From: Erwinia pyrifoliae DSM 12163
Lineage (GTDB): Bacteria; Pseudomonadota; Gammaproteobacteria; Enterobacterales; Enterobacteriaceae
Assembly (NCBI RefSeq): GCF_000026985.1
Contig: NC_017390.1
Span: 1,516,701-1,580,700 of the forward strand
Length of the DNA: 64,000 nt
Direction of reading: 5' to 3'
Every line of letters begins with the position of its first letter. The stretch's first letter is position 1. The notes beneath the pieces are model-generated. The model saw nothing but the letters and a program-made list of their open reading frames with translations, had not been told where the DNA came from and did no database searches. Positions 44,494-53,239 of the stretch are shown here, piece after piece. A program made the translations under genes and the position numbers.

Positions 44494-46524
44494 TTACTTA
44501 ACCAGCTGTCCGGGCAGCGCGCCGCTGTCCGGGCTGAGCAGGAAGATATCTTTTCCGCCAGGCCCTGCTGCCATCACCATCCCTTCTGACAGGCCAAAGC
44601 GCATCTTGCGTGGCGCCAGGTTGGCAACCATCACCGTCAGGCGACCCACCAGCAGCGCCGGATCGGGGTAGGCAGCGCGAATGCCGGAGAACACATTGCG
44701 TTTTTCGCCGCCGATATCCAGCGTCAGGCGTAGCAACTTGTCAGAACCTTTCACCAGCTCGGCATTCTCGATCAGCGCAATGCGCATATCTACTTTGTCG
44801 AAGTCGTCAAAGCTGATGGTTTCCTGCAATGGGTCGTCTGCCAGCGGACCACTCACTGCCGGTTGGGCGGTGGCGGCATCGTCCTTTGAGGCGGCGATCA
44901 GACCATTCACCTTATCCATTTCAATGCGGCTGTACAGCGCTTTAAACGCGGCGATATTGTGGTTCAGCAGCGGTTGTTCAATGCCTTCCCAGCTCAGTTG
45001 CTGATTGAGGAAAGTTTCAGCGCGCTCGGCGAGAGAGGGCATCACCGGCTTCAGCCAGGTCATCAGTACGCGGAACAGGTTGATGCCCATCGAACAGATA
45101 GCCTGCAGCTCTGCGTCACGGCCTTCCTGTTTTGCCACCACCCACGGAGCCTGTTCATCAACGTAACGGTTGGCGGCGTCAGCTAATGCCATGATTTCGC
45201 GTACTGCCCGGCTGAACTCACGGCTGGCCCAGGCCTGGGCGATGCTGTTGGATGCGTCGATAAAGGTCTGATAGAGCGCCGGATCGGCGACTTCAGCAGA
45301 CAGCTGCCCGGCAAAGCGCTTGTTGATAAAACCGGCGTTGCGCGAGGCCAGGTTCACCACCTTGTTGACGATATCGGCATTGACGCGCTGCACAAAATCT
45401 TCAAGGTTCAGGTCGATATCGTCGATGCGCGAAGAGAGCTTGGCGGCATAGTAGTAGCGCAGGCTGTCGGCATCGAGATGCTGCAGCCAGGTGCTGGCTT
45501 TAATAAAGGTGCCGCGTGACTTGGACATTTTTGCGCCGTTCACCGTGACATAGCCATGCACAAACAGGTTGGTCGGCTTGCGGAACTGGCTGCCTTCCAG
45601 CATCGCTGGCCAGAACAGGCTGTGGAAGTAGACGATATCTTTACCGATGAAGTGATAAAGCTCGGCGTCAGAATCCTGACGCCAGAAAGCATCAAAATCG
45701 ATATCACCGCGTTTGTCGCACAGGTTCTTAAATGAACCCATGTAGCCGATGGGCGCATCCAGCCAGACATAGAAGTATTTTCCCGGCGCGCCGGGGATTT
45801 CGAAGCCGAAGTAGGGCGCATCGCGCGAGATATCCCACTGCTGCAGGCCAGACTCGAACCACTCCTGCATCTTATTGGCCACCTGTTCCTGCAACGCGCC
45901 GGAGCGGGTCCAGGCCTGTAGCATGGCGCTGAACTCTGGCAAATCGAAGAAGAAGTGTTCCGAATCACGCAGCACGGGAGTCGCACCGGATACCACCGAT
46001 TTCGGCTCAATCAGTTCCGTCGGGCTGTAGGTAGCAGAACAGACCTCACAGTTATCGCCGTACTGGTCCGGTGATTGACAGTTCGGGCAGGTGCCTTTCA
46101 CAAAACGGTCCGGCAGGAACATGCCCTTTTCCGGATCGTAGAGTTGAGAAATGGTGCGGTTTTTAATAAACCCGTTTTCTTTCAGTCGGGTATAGATAAG
46201 CTCGGACAGCTCACGGTTCTCTTCGCTGTGCGTGGAGTGGTAGTTGTCATAGCTGATATTAAAGCCGGCAAAGTCGGTCTGATGTTCCTGACTCATGTCC
46301 GCAATCATCTGCTCCGGTGCCATCCCCATCTGCTGGGCTTTCAGCATGATCGGCGTACCGTGTGCGTCATCAGCACAGATGAAGTAAACCTGGTTGCCGC
46401 GCATTCGCTGGTAACGGACCCAAATATCGGCCTGGATATGCTCGAGCATGTGGCCGAGATGAATGGAACCATTTGCGTACGGCAGGGCGCACGTTACCAA
46501 TATTTTTTTCGCGACTTGAGTCAT
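44494..46524 (-). CDS. metG: Methionyl-tRNA synthetase
   Basis: A 676-residue class I synthetase. The HIGH motif is in [12 protein letters not shown], the zinc knuckle cysteines in [17 protein letters not shown], and the KMSKS loop in [10 protein letters not shown]. The C-terminal 100 residues are a tRNA-binding dimerisation domain ([20 protein letters not shown]). E. coli MetG is 677 residues. The start at 46524 ([11 protein letters not shown]) matches the family; a longer frame from 46596 runs into the shared promoter region with apbC. Confidence 0.97.
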   Translation of the reverse strand: MTQVAKKILVTCALPYANGSIHLGHMLEHIQADIWVRYQRMRGNQVYFICADDAHGTPIMLKAQQMGMAPEQMIADMSQEHQTDFAGFNISYDNYHSTHSEENRELSELIYTRLKENGFIKNRTISQLYDPEKGMFLPDRFVKGTCPNCQSPDQYGDNCEVCSATYSPTELIEPKSVVSGATPVLRDSEHFFFDLPEFSAMLQAWTRSGALQEQVANKMQEWFESGLQQWDISRDAPYFGFEIPGAPGKYFYVWLDAPIGYMGSFKNLCDKRGDIDFDAFWRQDSDAELYHFIGKDIVYFHSLFWPAMLEGSQFRKPTNLFVHGYVTVNGAKMSKSRGTFIKASTWLQHLDADSLRYYYAAKLSSRIDDIDLNLEDFVQRVNADIVNKVVNLASRNAGFINKRFAGQLSAEVADPALYQTFIDASNSIAQAWASREFSRAVREIMALADAANRYVDEQAPWVVAKQEGRDAELQAICSMGINLFRVLMTWLKPVMPSLAERAETFLNQQLSWEGIEQPLLNHNIAAFKALYSRIEMDKVNGLIAASKDDAATAQPAVSGPLADDPLQETISFDDFDKVDMRIALIENAELVKGSDKLLRLTLDIGGEKRNVFSGIRAAYPDPALLVGRLTVMVANLAPRKMRFGLSEGMVMAAGPGGKDIFLLSPDSGALPGQLVK

Positions 46525-46707
46525 AGTAAGACTTAGCTCATACCTGTTGAAAAAGGGGGTTAGATGGTAACCGATTGCCCGACCCGGCGTAAACAAGGGG
46601 TTCAGGCGGCGGGGGATTTTTCCTTACGGGTACGTGAGAGTAAACCAGATCTGATATGCTTAACCACAGAGTCGCAGCTGAACAACCCGCGAGAGCAAGG
46701 AAACCCG

Positions 46708-47820
46708 ATGACGTTATCCTCCCGGCAGCCCCATACACCCGAAGCACTACGCGCTATCGTCATGAATGTGCTGGCCACATTTGAACACGCCAGCCTGCAG
46801 CATAATCTCACCACGCTGAAAGCGTTGCGCCATTGTGCGCTGATCGACAACCGTTTGCATATCGAACTGGGTATGCCGTTTGTCTGGCAAAGCCCGTTTG
46901 AACAGCTGAAAGACCAGGTCAGCGCTGAACTGCTGCGTCTGACCGGAGCCGGAGAGATCGGCTGGCGCTTAACGCTGAACGTGGCAACGCTGCAACGGGT
47001 AAAAAATCGTCCCGGCGTTAACGGGGTGAAAAACATCATTGCCGTTAGCTCCGGCAAAGGTGGGGTCGGTAAATCCACCACCGCCGTCAATCTGGCACTG
47101 GCGCTGGCGGCAGAAGGGGCAAAAGTTGGCCTGCTGGATGCAGACATTTACGGCCCGTCAATCCCGGACATGTTGGGTACAGAAGACCAGCGCCCAACCT
47201 CACCGGACGGTACGCATATGGCACCGATTGTTGCACACGGGCTGGCGACTAACTCCATTGGCTATCTGGTAACCGAAGATAACGCCATGGTCTGGCGCGG
47301 CCCAATGGCCAGTAAGGCGTTGCTGCAGTTATTGAATGAGACGTTATGGCCGGAACTGGACTATCTGGTGCTGGATATGCCGCCTGGCACCGGAGACATC
47401 CAGCTGACGCTGGCGCAAAACGTGCCGGTGACCGGGGCGCTGGTGGTCACCACGCCACAGGATATTGCGCTGATCGATGCGCGCAAGGGCATTGTGATGT
47501 TTGATAAGGTCAACGTGCCGGTTTTGGGTGTGGTGGAAAATATGAGCGTACACATTTGCAGCCAGTGCGGTCACCAGGAATCTCTCTTTGGCAGCGGTGG
47601 CGCGGAAAAACTGGCGCAGCAGTATCATACCCGCCTGCTAAGTCAACTTCCGCTGCATATCAGTCTGCGCGAAGATCTGGATAACGGTGAACCGACGGTC
47701 ATTCGCCGCCCGGACAGCGAATTTACCGGGCTTTACCGCCAGCTGGCGATAAACGTTGCCGCCCAGCTTTACTGGCAGGGCGACGTTATCCCTGAAGATA
47801 TTGCTTTTCGTACCCTGTAA
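46708..47820 (+). CDS. apbC: Iron-sulfur cluster carrier protein ApbC/Mrp
   Basis: A 370-residue P-loop ATPase. It has an N-terminal MIP18-like domain (residues 1-90), a deviant Walker A SSGKGGVGKSTTAVN near residue 115, and the cluster-binding CxxC in HICSQCGHQE. It carries iron-sulfur clusters to target proteins. E. coli Mrp is 369 residues and is likewise divergent from metG. The start at 46708 gives the family N-terminus. Confidence 0.95.
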   Translation: MTLSSRQPHTPEALRAIVMNVLATFEHASLQHNLTTLKALRHCALIDNRLHIELGMPFVWQSPFEQLKDQVSAELLRLTGAGEIGWRLTLNVATLQRVKNRPGVNGVKNIIAVSSGKGGVGKSTTAVNLALALAAEGAKVGLLDADIYGPSIPDMLGTEDQRPTSPDGTHMAPIVAHGLATNSIGYLVTEDNAMVWRGPMASKALLQLLNETLWPELDYLVLDMPPGTGDIQLTLAQNVPVTGALVVTTPQDIALIDARKGIVMFDKVNVPVLGVVENMSVHICSQCGHQESLFGSGGAEKLAQQYHTRLLSQLPLHISLREDLDNGEPTVIRRPDSEFTGLYRQLAINVAAQLYWQGDVIPEDIAFRTL

Positions 47821-47858
47821 ACTGCCCTGTCGCGCGGCCGATGCTTTCCTGTTGGCCG

Positions 47859-48104
47859 CTAAACCAGGCGCACCAGACGCTGTTGGAAACCGTCCACCAT
47901 CGAGTAGTCGTAATCAATCTTTCCGGCGTCAAACAACTGGTTGAGCAGGGTAAAATCATTATCCGGCGTCACGTTGCAGCGGTGGTTGAGCAGGGTATCC
48001 TGAATGGTAAATGTGCTATCGCCGCGAGCGATACGCTGCAGATATTGCAGCATTTCCCAGGCTACCTTGCTAACACCCGCCTGCTCATGAAGCGATCTGT
48101 TCAT
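47859..48104 (-). CDS. Hypothetical small protein
   Basis: An 81-residue protein starting MNRSLHEQAGVSKVAWEMLQ and ending FQQRLVRLV. It has no signal peptide or membrane segment and reads as a compact mixed-fold cytoplasmic protein. The ATG at 48104 has AAGGGAC eight bases upstream; a TTG two codons earlier would be too close to that site. It is convergent with apbC and lies downstream of the acetyltransferase gene on the same strand, 36 bases away. I recognise no family. Confidence 0.6.
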   Translation of the reverse strand: MNRSLHEQAGVSKVAWEMLQYLQRIARGDSTFTIQDTLLNHRCNVTPDNDFTLLNQLFDAGKIDYDYSMVDGFQQRLVRLV

Positions 48105-48140
48105 CGTCAACTGTCCCTTCTGTTTGATTTGAAAGCGCTA

Positions 48141-48563
48141 TTAAAGCACATAGTGCATCAACAGATATTCGCCCCGATCGCTTTGCCCCTGTGCGGCCAC
48201 CCGCCAGCCGTGCTTTTTATAAAAACTTTGTGCATGCAGATTTTCCGTCTGGCATTTGAGCGCGCCGGTCGAGGTAAAGCTGCTTTGCACCGCCTGTAGC
48301 AGCGCGCTGCCAGCGCCGCAGCCCTGGTATTCAGGGTCGATAAACAGGCTGTGCAGGAAATTATCGTTATCCAGCACGGCGGCGAAACCAACGCGGTGCC
48401 CCTGTTCTTCTGCCACCAGTATCCGTTCGCCCAGCGTGACGCGGTCGAAGTCCTCCAGCTGCCATTCGCTGGTATCGCACCAGGTCCAGTTGGTTTTACG
48501 CGCGGCGAGAAAAAGCGTGCGCAGAAACGGGCGATCGGCTTCATTAAAAGGGCGGATTTTCAA
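48141..48563 (-). CDS. GNAT family N-acetyltransferase (TTG start)
   Basis: A 140-residue acetyltransferase with the GNAT core: beta-4 segment LHSLFIDPEYQGCGAGSALL holding the acetyl-CoA loop (QGCGAG), and the C-terminal FYKKHGWRVAAQG. The only suitable start is TTG at 48563, seven bases after AGGAG, giving MKIRPFNEADRPFLR, a typical GNAT N-terminus. The substrate is unknown. It may share a transcript with the small gene at 47859. Confidence 0.82.
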   Translation of the reverse strand: MKIRPFNEADRPFLRTLFLAARKTNWTWCDTSEWQLEDFDRVTLGERILVAEEQGHRVGFAAVLDNDNFLHSLFIDPEYQGCGAGSALLQAVQSSFTSTGALKCQTENLHAQSFYKKHGWRVAAQGQSDRGEYLLMHYVL

Positions 48564-48879
48564 AACGAGACTCCTGACATCAATACGCCGTACGGCAACG
48601 GCGCGAAGTTTATCTCAAAATCGTCAAACCCGATGTACAAAAAAGCGTGCGGTCATGAGAGCGTTTATCTCAGCTTAGCGTATCAGGGCAGGAGCGTGGG
48701 ATGAACGCCTTAAACCATCGGCCTTCTTACCTTTATCGACATTTTTGTATAATTTCAACGCTTAACGGGAACTGGGGCAGCAGCTTACACCACAAACCTT
48801 ATAGAAAAGGCTGTGAAAATTTAACATTGATTGCTGGTGCGTACTGGCGACTGAGGATTGACAGAAAAGGTGGAATTCA
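48564..48879. other. Divergent intergenic region GNAT-aroQ
   Basis: No gene is seen. A perfect TATAAT at 48748-48753, with TTACCT 15 bases before it, is a candidate promoter for the chorismate mutase gene, implying a leader of about 120 bases. AAGGTGG before 48880 is its ribosome site. Other short open frames lack recognisable content. Confidence 0.5.
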
Positions 48880-49422
48880 ATGGGTAATAAAGTTCCAATG
48901 GGGCTGGTGCTTTTGGCGGGACTGCTTTTCTCGGCAACGGCAATGGCGACGTTAGCACCAAAAGACGATGTGGCTGCGTTGATCAACCAACGTTTGTCCT
49001 ACATGAAGGATGTGGCAGGATACAAAGCGAACAATCATCTTGCTATTGAAGATCTCTCCCAGGAAGTCAAAGTTTTGTCCGGCTCGGTGGATTTAGCGGT
49101 CAAGCTGGGGCTGGATGGCGAGTCGGTCAAACCCTTTATACAAGCGCAAATGGATGCTGCCAAGGCGATCCAATATCGCTACCGGGCTGACTGGCTATCC
49201 GCAGCGCAAAAAGGGTGGCAACCCCAACCGCTGGAGCAGGTGAGATCAAAAATCAGCGCCCTGAGCACCGATATTCTGACTCACATCAGTCAAAGATTAA
49301 CCCGGGGCGATCTGTTTACCGACAAAACCGCTTTTACCAAAGGGCTTGACCAAACCAACTTAAAAGACAGTGATAAAACCCGCTTGTGGCAAGCCTTGCA
49401 GCAAATTACTTTGCATAAGTAA
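48880..49422 (+). CDS. aroQ: Secreted (periplasmic) chorismate mutase, AroQ-gamma
   Basis: A 180-residue all-helical chorismate mutase with an N-terminal signal peptide (GLVLLAGLLFSATAMA, cleavage near residue 24). Active-site elements of the gamma subclass are recognisable: Arg38 in LINQRLSYMKDVAGYK, Lys49 in the same segment, IEDLSQEVKVL, and AIQYRYRADW. It converts chorismate to prephenate outside the cytoplasm. Length and layout match the monofunctional secreted enzyme first known from Erwinia herbicola. It stands alone, not in an aromatic biosynthesis operon. Secreted chorismate mutases occur in several plant and animal associates. Confidence 0.9.
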   Translation: MGNKVPMGLVLLAGLLFSATAMATLAPKDDVAALINQRLSYMKDVAGYKANNHLAIEDLSQEVKVLSGSVDLAVKLGLDGESVKPFIQAQMDAAKAIQYRYRADWLSAAQKGWQPQPLEQVRSKISALSTDILTHISQRLTRGDLFTDKTAFTKGLDQTNLKDSDKTRLWQALQQITLHK

Positions 49423-49824
49423 GTGGAAATAGTTCTTTTCAACATCGCCACGCCTCACAGAACGTGAACTGTCCCGGTCGTGAAACCTGTGGCGATGACA
49501 AGGCGCGGTTAAAGGCTCAGGGCATCACCATAATGACCTTTGTCAAAGGGCTGGGTTGCGCGACGGCGGCTGGCTAAAATGCGTTTTCAGCATTGGTGCC
49601 TGGCCCTGACGATGGTGTTTATCCGCCAGCATAGCTCACGATGTTAACCCGCTGAGAACAAGAATCCGCCTTGATAAGCTTTGAATACTCGCATCAGCAT
49701 TTTTTGTTCCAGATCATCTTTTCATTAAAAGGGCAGAGATAACTTTTCTTTATGAGGTAAGATAAATCTTACAGGCCTGTAGTTTGTAGCTAATTTTATC
49801 AATTTACTGAATAAAGGTATTGAT
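49423..49824. other. Intergenic region aroQ to 49825 ORF
   Basis: These 402 bases hold no convincing gene. An inverted repeat CATCGCCAC (49443-49451) / GTGGCGATG (49489-49497) lies just after aroQ and could fold in the 3' untranslated region. The last 150 bases are AT-rich and probably contain the promoter of the following small gene. Confidence 0.45.
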
Positions 49825-50034
49825 ATGCCAATCAGCGATCATAACTACGTCAATTTTTCCGAAGATCACGAAATGAACTACCACGCGAGGAAAGTCGATA
49901 AGCGGGAAACGGCTATGAATCGGGAAACGCTCAGAACCATGGGTACGGAGCGTAAAGCCCAGCTTCAGCAGGCCCGGCTCAAACATTCTGAGTTCCACCC
50001 GTACGTCAAAGAGAATAAACATCGACTTGATTAA
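49825..50034 (+). CDS. Small charged protein, weakly DUF3606-like
   Basis: A 69-residue highly charged protein (MPISDHNYVNFSEDHEMNYH start). The pattern NYVNFSEDHEMNYHARK...LRTMG recalls the DUF3606 family of small cytoplasmic proteins, but the resemblance is weak and by eye only. The start lacks a strong ribosome site. An antisense frame over the same stretch (49804-50070) is less protein-like. A large inverted repeat follows at 50070-50117 and may end its transcript. Function is unknown. Confidence 0.45.
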   Translation: MPISDHNYVNFSEDHEMNYHARKVDKRETAMNRETLRTMGTERKAQLQQARLKHSEFHPYVKENKHRLD

Positions 50035-50069
50035 CATGGCAAATTTTTTCACATAGCGTGCAGTTAACA

Positions 50070-50117
50070 ATGAATGACGATGTGTATATCACCTGAATCT
50101 AACAGATCGTCATTCAT
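50070..50117. repeat. Perfect 12-bp inverted repeat, possible terminator
   Basis: ATGAATGACGAT (50070-50081) and ATCGTCATTCAT (50106-50117) are perfect inverted copies with a 24-base loop, followed by CTTTTC. Placement after the small gene suggests a transcript end or a small structured RNA. Confidence 0.55.
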
Positions 50118-50343
50118 CTTTTCAGCCCGCGTCAGGCGCAAGCGTTGCAGCACATTCTCCGCCAACGTCAGATAAGACATCACTCGATGTGATTTCAGGC
50201 TGTTAGCCTGATACTTCAGGTCTTACCCTCTATTTCAGCGTCACAGCACGGCAGTGGTCAGGTAGCCTGACCCGGATAGCCCGGTTTGCTGCTTGCCTTC
50301 GGCCAGTCACTTCCCTATGCTGATTCACTGATAAGCATGACCA
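50118..50343. other. Region upstream of the TPP riboswitch
   Basis: No gene is seen here. It must hold the thiMD promoter. Two small hairpins are apparent (CAGGCTGTTAGCCTG near 50202 and TCAGGTAGCCTGA near 50258), of unknown meaning. Confidence 0.4.
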
Positions 50344-50430
50344 ATGACTCGGGGTGCCGTTCCTTCACCGGAACCGGCTGAGAAAAACCCGTTGAACCTG
50401 AACTGGATAATGCCAGCGGAGGGAAGTCAG
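50344..50430 (+). ncRNA. TPP riboswitch (thi box) of thiMD
   Basis: The conserved thi-box elements appear in order: CTCGGGGTGCC, CCGGCTGAGA, ACCCGTTGAACCTGAACTGG, ATAATGCCAGCG and GGAGGGAAGT. This is the thiamine pyrophosphate aptamer. It lies about 45 bases before thiM and should shut off thiMD when thiamine pyrophosphate is plentiful. Confidence 0.95.
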
Positions 50431-50433
50431 ATG

Positions 50434-50470
50434 CCCAACCGGCATCGCCTTCTTGATCGCCGGTTGGGAG
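50434..50470 (+). promoter_or_regulatory. Riboswitch expression platform masking thiM ribosome site
   Basis: CCCAACCGGC (50434-50443) pairs perfectly with GCCGGTTGGG (50459-50468). The 3' arm overlaps the thiM Shine-Dalgarno GGGAG (50466-50470). There is no T run, so this looks like control of translation rather than termination. Confidence 0.75.
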
Positions 50471-50475
50471 TAGAA

Positions 50476-51267
50476 ATGATCCAACCTCAAGCCCTTCGCC
50501 ACGCCGACGTGGCCCGTTCTTTGACCCTGTTTCGCCAGCAACCTCCGCTCATTCACTGTATGACCAACGATGTGGTGCAAACCTTTACCGCTAACGTGCT
50601 GCTGGCGCTGGGCGCGTCTGCGGCGATGGTTATCGATGGTGAAGAAGCCGCGCAGTTCAGCGCAATAGCCGATGCGCTGCTGGTCAATGTCGGTACGCTG
50701 ACACGCGGGCGTAGCGAGGCGATGCTGGCGGCGATAGCGTCCGCTAAAGCTGCCGGGCGCCCCTGGACGCTGGATCCGGTGGCGGTCGGTGCGCTGGATT
50801 TCCGCACGCGTTTTTGTCAGCGATTGCTTTCGCTTAAACCTGCCGCCATTCGCGGTAACGCTTCTGAGATGATGGCGCTGGCCGGGCAGCCCGTCAGCGG
50901 ACGCGGCGTCGACAGCCTGCATGCGTCGGATGCGGCCATCAGGTCCGCCATCTTACTGGCACAGAAAAGTGGGGCAGTGGTGGCCATCAGCGGCGAGGTG
51001 GATTTCGTCACTGACGGCCAGCGGGTACTTCGCGTTAACGGTGGCTCTGCGCTGATGACGCGCGTGGTCGGCACCGGCTGCGCGCTGTCGGCGGTGGTGG
51101 CCGGTTTTACCGCACTGTCGGGCGACCGCCTGACGCATGTCGCCAGCGCCTGCCGGCTGGTTTCTCTTGCCGGGGAACGTGCTGCGGCACAGGCGCGGGG
51201 GCCTGGCAGCTTTATCCCGGCCTTTCTGGATGCGCTGTATCAGCTGGATGCGGAGGCGCGGGCATGA
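50476..51267 (+). CDS. thiM: Hydroxyethylthiazole kinase
   Basis: A 263-residue ribokinase-fold kinase (E. coli ThiM 262). It shows the family N-terminus ([20 protein letters not shown]), the GN-rich phosphate region and the C-terminal anion hole [15 protein letters not shown]. It phosphorylates hydroxyethylthiazole for thiamine salvage. The start at 50476 sits six bases after GGGAG; the long upstream frame reads through the riboswitch and is not used. It overlaps thiD by four bases. Confidence 0.95.
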   Translation: MIQPQALRHADVARSLTLFRQQPPLIHCMTNDVVQTFTANVLLALGASAAMVIDGEEAAQFSAIADALLVNVGTLTRGRSEAMLAAIASAKAAGRPWTLDPVAVGALDFRTRFCQRLLSLKPAAIRGNASEMMALAGQPVSGRGVDSLHASDAAIRSAILLAQKSGAVVAISGEVDFVTDGQRVLRVNGGSALMTRVVGTGCALSAVVAGFTALSGDRLTHVASACRLVSLAGERAAAQARGPGSFIPAFLDALYQLDAEARA

Positions 51268-52064
51268 AACGTATTAATGCCATGACCATTGCCGGCACTG
51301 ACCCAAGCGGGGGGGCGGGCATTCAGGCCGATTTGAAAGCGTTCTCCGCGCTGGGCGTTTACACCACCAGCGTGATCACCGCGCTGGTGGCGCAAAACAC
51401 CACCGGCGTACAGTCGGTGAGGCGCATCGATGCTGATTTTGTCGGTGCGCAGCTTGATTCGGTGCTGTCTGACGTGCGCATTGACACGATCAAGATCGGC
51501 ATGCTGGCGGACAGTGACATCGTCGAAGTGGTGGCGCAGCGGCTGAAAAAAACCAGCGCGCCCTGGGTGGTGCTGGATACGGTGATGCTGGCGAAAAGCG
51601 GTGATGCGTTACTTAGCGACGGGGCTGTCGCCACGCTGCGTGAACGGCTGCTGCCGCAGGTCTCGCTGATCACGCCAAATTTGCCTGAAGCGGCGGCATT
51701 ACTCGACTGCGCCCCGGCAGGAGATGAAACGCAAATGCGGCAACAGGGCAGGGCGCTACGGGCGCTGGGCTGCCGGGCAGTCCTGTTGAAGGGAGGCCAT
51801 CTTAGCGATTCGGAAAGCCCTGACTGGTTGTTTACGGCGGAAGGCGAGCAGCGCTTCAGTACGCCGCGCATCGCCACGCGCAATACGCACGGCACCGGCT
51901 GTTCGCTGTCGGCGGCGCTGGCGGCGCTGCGCCCACGCCATGATAACTGGGCAGACACGGTACAGGCAGCCAAACAGTGGTTACAGGGCGCGCTGGCGCA
52001 GGCGGATTCGCTGGAGGTTGGCCACGGACAGGGGCCGGTTCATCATTTTTATCAGTGGTGGTAG
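51264..52064 (+). CDS. thiD: HMP/HMP-phosphate kinase
   Basis: A 266-residue kinase (same length as E. coli ThiD) beginning [20 protein letters not shown] and ending with the signature region [15 protein letters not shown]. It phosphorylates hydroxymethylpyrimidine and its monophosphate, supplying the pyrimidine half of thiamine. The ATGA overlap with thiM shows translational coupling, so both fall under the upstream riboswitch. Confidence 0.96.
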   Translation: MKRINAMTIAGTDPSGGAGIQADLKAFSALGVYTTSVITALVAQNTTGVQSVRRIDADFVGAQLDSVLSDVRIDTIKIGMLADSDIVEVVAQRLKKTSAPWVVLDTVMLAKSGDALLSDGAVATLRERLLPQVSLITPNLPEAAALLDCAPAGDETQMRQQGRALRALGCRAVLLKGGHLSDSESPDWLFTAEGEQRFSTPRIATRNTHGTGCSLSAALAALRPRHDNWADTVQAAKQWLQGALAQADSLEVGHGQGPVHHFYQWW

Positions 52065-52095
52065 GTGACCAGCGATAGCGAGAACATATGAGTTT

Positions 52096-52121
52096 GCCCG
52101 GCGGGGGTACAAACGCCGGGC
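52096..52121. terminator. Hairpin between thiD and yegS
   Basis: Stem GCCCGGCG / CGCCGGGC lies between the convergent thiD and yegS. No T run is present, so termination strength is uncertain. Confidence 0.5.
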
Positions 52122-52160
52122 GTGCCATGCAGGGCTACAAAGCGCGATGTCAGTAACAGA

Positions 52161-53063
52161 TTATGCCAGCAGTTCGCAGGAGGGTGGCAAACGGCATTCC
52201 AAAGCGGCGGGCAGCACTTCAATATGGAACTCGGTGCCGCTAAGCGGCTCGCCGTCGAGATTAAACGTCATCTCGTGCGGGGAGCGGATGGTCAACCACG
52301 GCAGGGATGCGGAAACCAGGTTAGGATTGTCGTCCCCACCACGGGTCAGTTTGTGCATCAGCGTGGGCAGCAGATCCTGTGAAGGGGCGATGCTCAGCGC
52401 CAGTTTGCCGTCGTTGATCAGTGCGGTCGGGCACAGGCGCTGACCACCGCCGGCCTGTCGCCCGTTACCGATGCCGATCACCAGCGCGTCACCCTGCCAG
52501 TGAAAATCCGGCCCTTCCAGCGTGCAGCTGTCCGCTTTCAGCGTATCCATGCGCGTCAGGCCATGAATAAGATAGGAGACACCACCGAGCGCCGATTTCA
52601 GTTTTTCCGGCGTTTCACTGGTAATGCGCGTGCCAAATCCGCCGGTCGCCATGTTAATAAAGTAGCGATCCTGATTAACCCGTGCCAGATCGATGGGCGT
52701 TGCTTTGCCGAGTATCGCCAGTCTGAGGGCGTTTTCCATCTCCAGCGGAATTCCCGCGCTGCTGGCGAGATCGTTGGCGGTGCCGAGCGGTACCAGCCCC
52801 AGCACCGGACGATGTTCCGGCGCGATCCCCGCCAGCGCGGTGGCGACCTCATTAATCGTGCCGTCACCGCCGGCGGCAATCACCGTGGCTGCGTTAAGTC
52901 TTACCGCTTCGCGTACGTAGCGCTCGCCGTCACCATGTTCCCAGGTGACGCGCACTTCCAGACTGAATCCCTCTTCACGCAGGGTAGAAATGGCCTGGCG
53001 CAGCTCTTCATTGCCCGCGTTTTTGCCGTTTAAAATCGCCAGCGTTACTAAATGTGTTTCCAT
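52161..53063 (-). CDS. yegS: Lipid kinase YegS
   Basis: A 300-residue diacylglycerol-kinase-like protein (E. coli YegS 299). The nucleotide-binding signature [13 protein letters not shown] is present, followed by [14 protein letters not shown]. It phosphorylates lipids in vitro; the natural substrate is uncertain. The start at 53063 ([18 protein letters not shown]) matches the family; the frame can be extended 12 codons upstream without support. Confidence 0.93.
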   Translation of the reverse strand: METHLVTLAILNGKNAGNEELRQAISTLREEGFSLEVRVTWEHGDGERYVREAVRLNAATVIAAGGDGTINEVATALAGIAPEHRPVLGLVPLGTANDLASSAGIPLEMENALRLAILGKATPIDLARVNQDRYFINMATGGFGTRITSETPEKLKSALGGVSYLIHGLTRMDTLKADSCTLEGPDFHWQGDALVIGIGNGRQAGGGQRLCPTALINDGKLALSIAPSQDLLPTLMHKLTRGGDDNPNLVSASLPWLTIRSPHEMTFNLDGEPLSGTEFHIEVLPAALECRLPPSCELLA

Positions 53064-53239
53064 ATTTTGATCCCTGAAGGCAATTGCCGTTTGCATCAAT
53101 CTATAGCATACCTTGCCGCCGTTGAGTAACCCAGGAGAAATGGAACTCCTGGATTACGCCTTTTTGCCGGGCGGGAATTTATGCGTGGCAACAGCCGCCG
53201 CAGCCGCGTCAGGGACTTTTCATCGCCTCTTTTTCAGCA

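Noticed and set aside
49804..50070. 88-codon minus-strand frame over the 49825 gene
   Set aside because: No ribosome site or family resemblance; the plus-strand frame is more protein-like, though both are uncertain.
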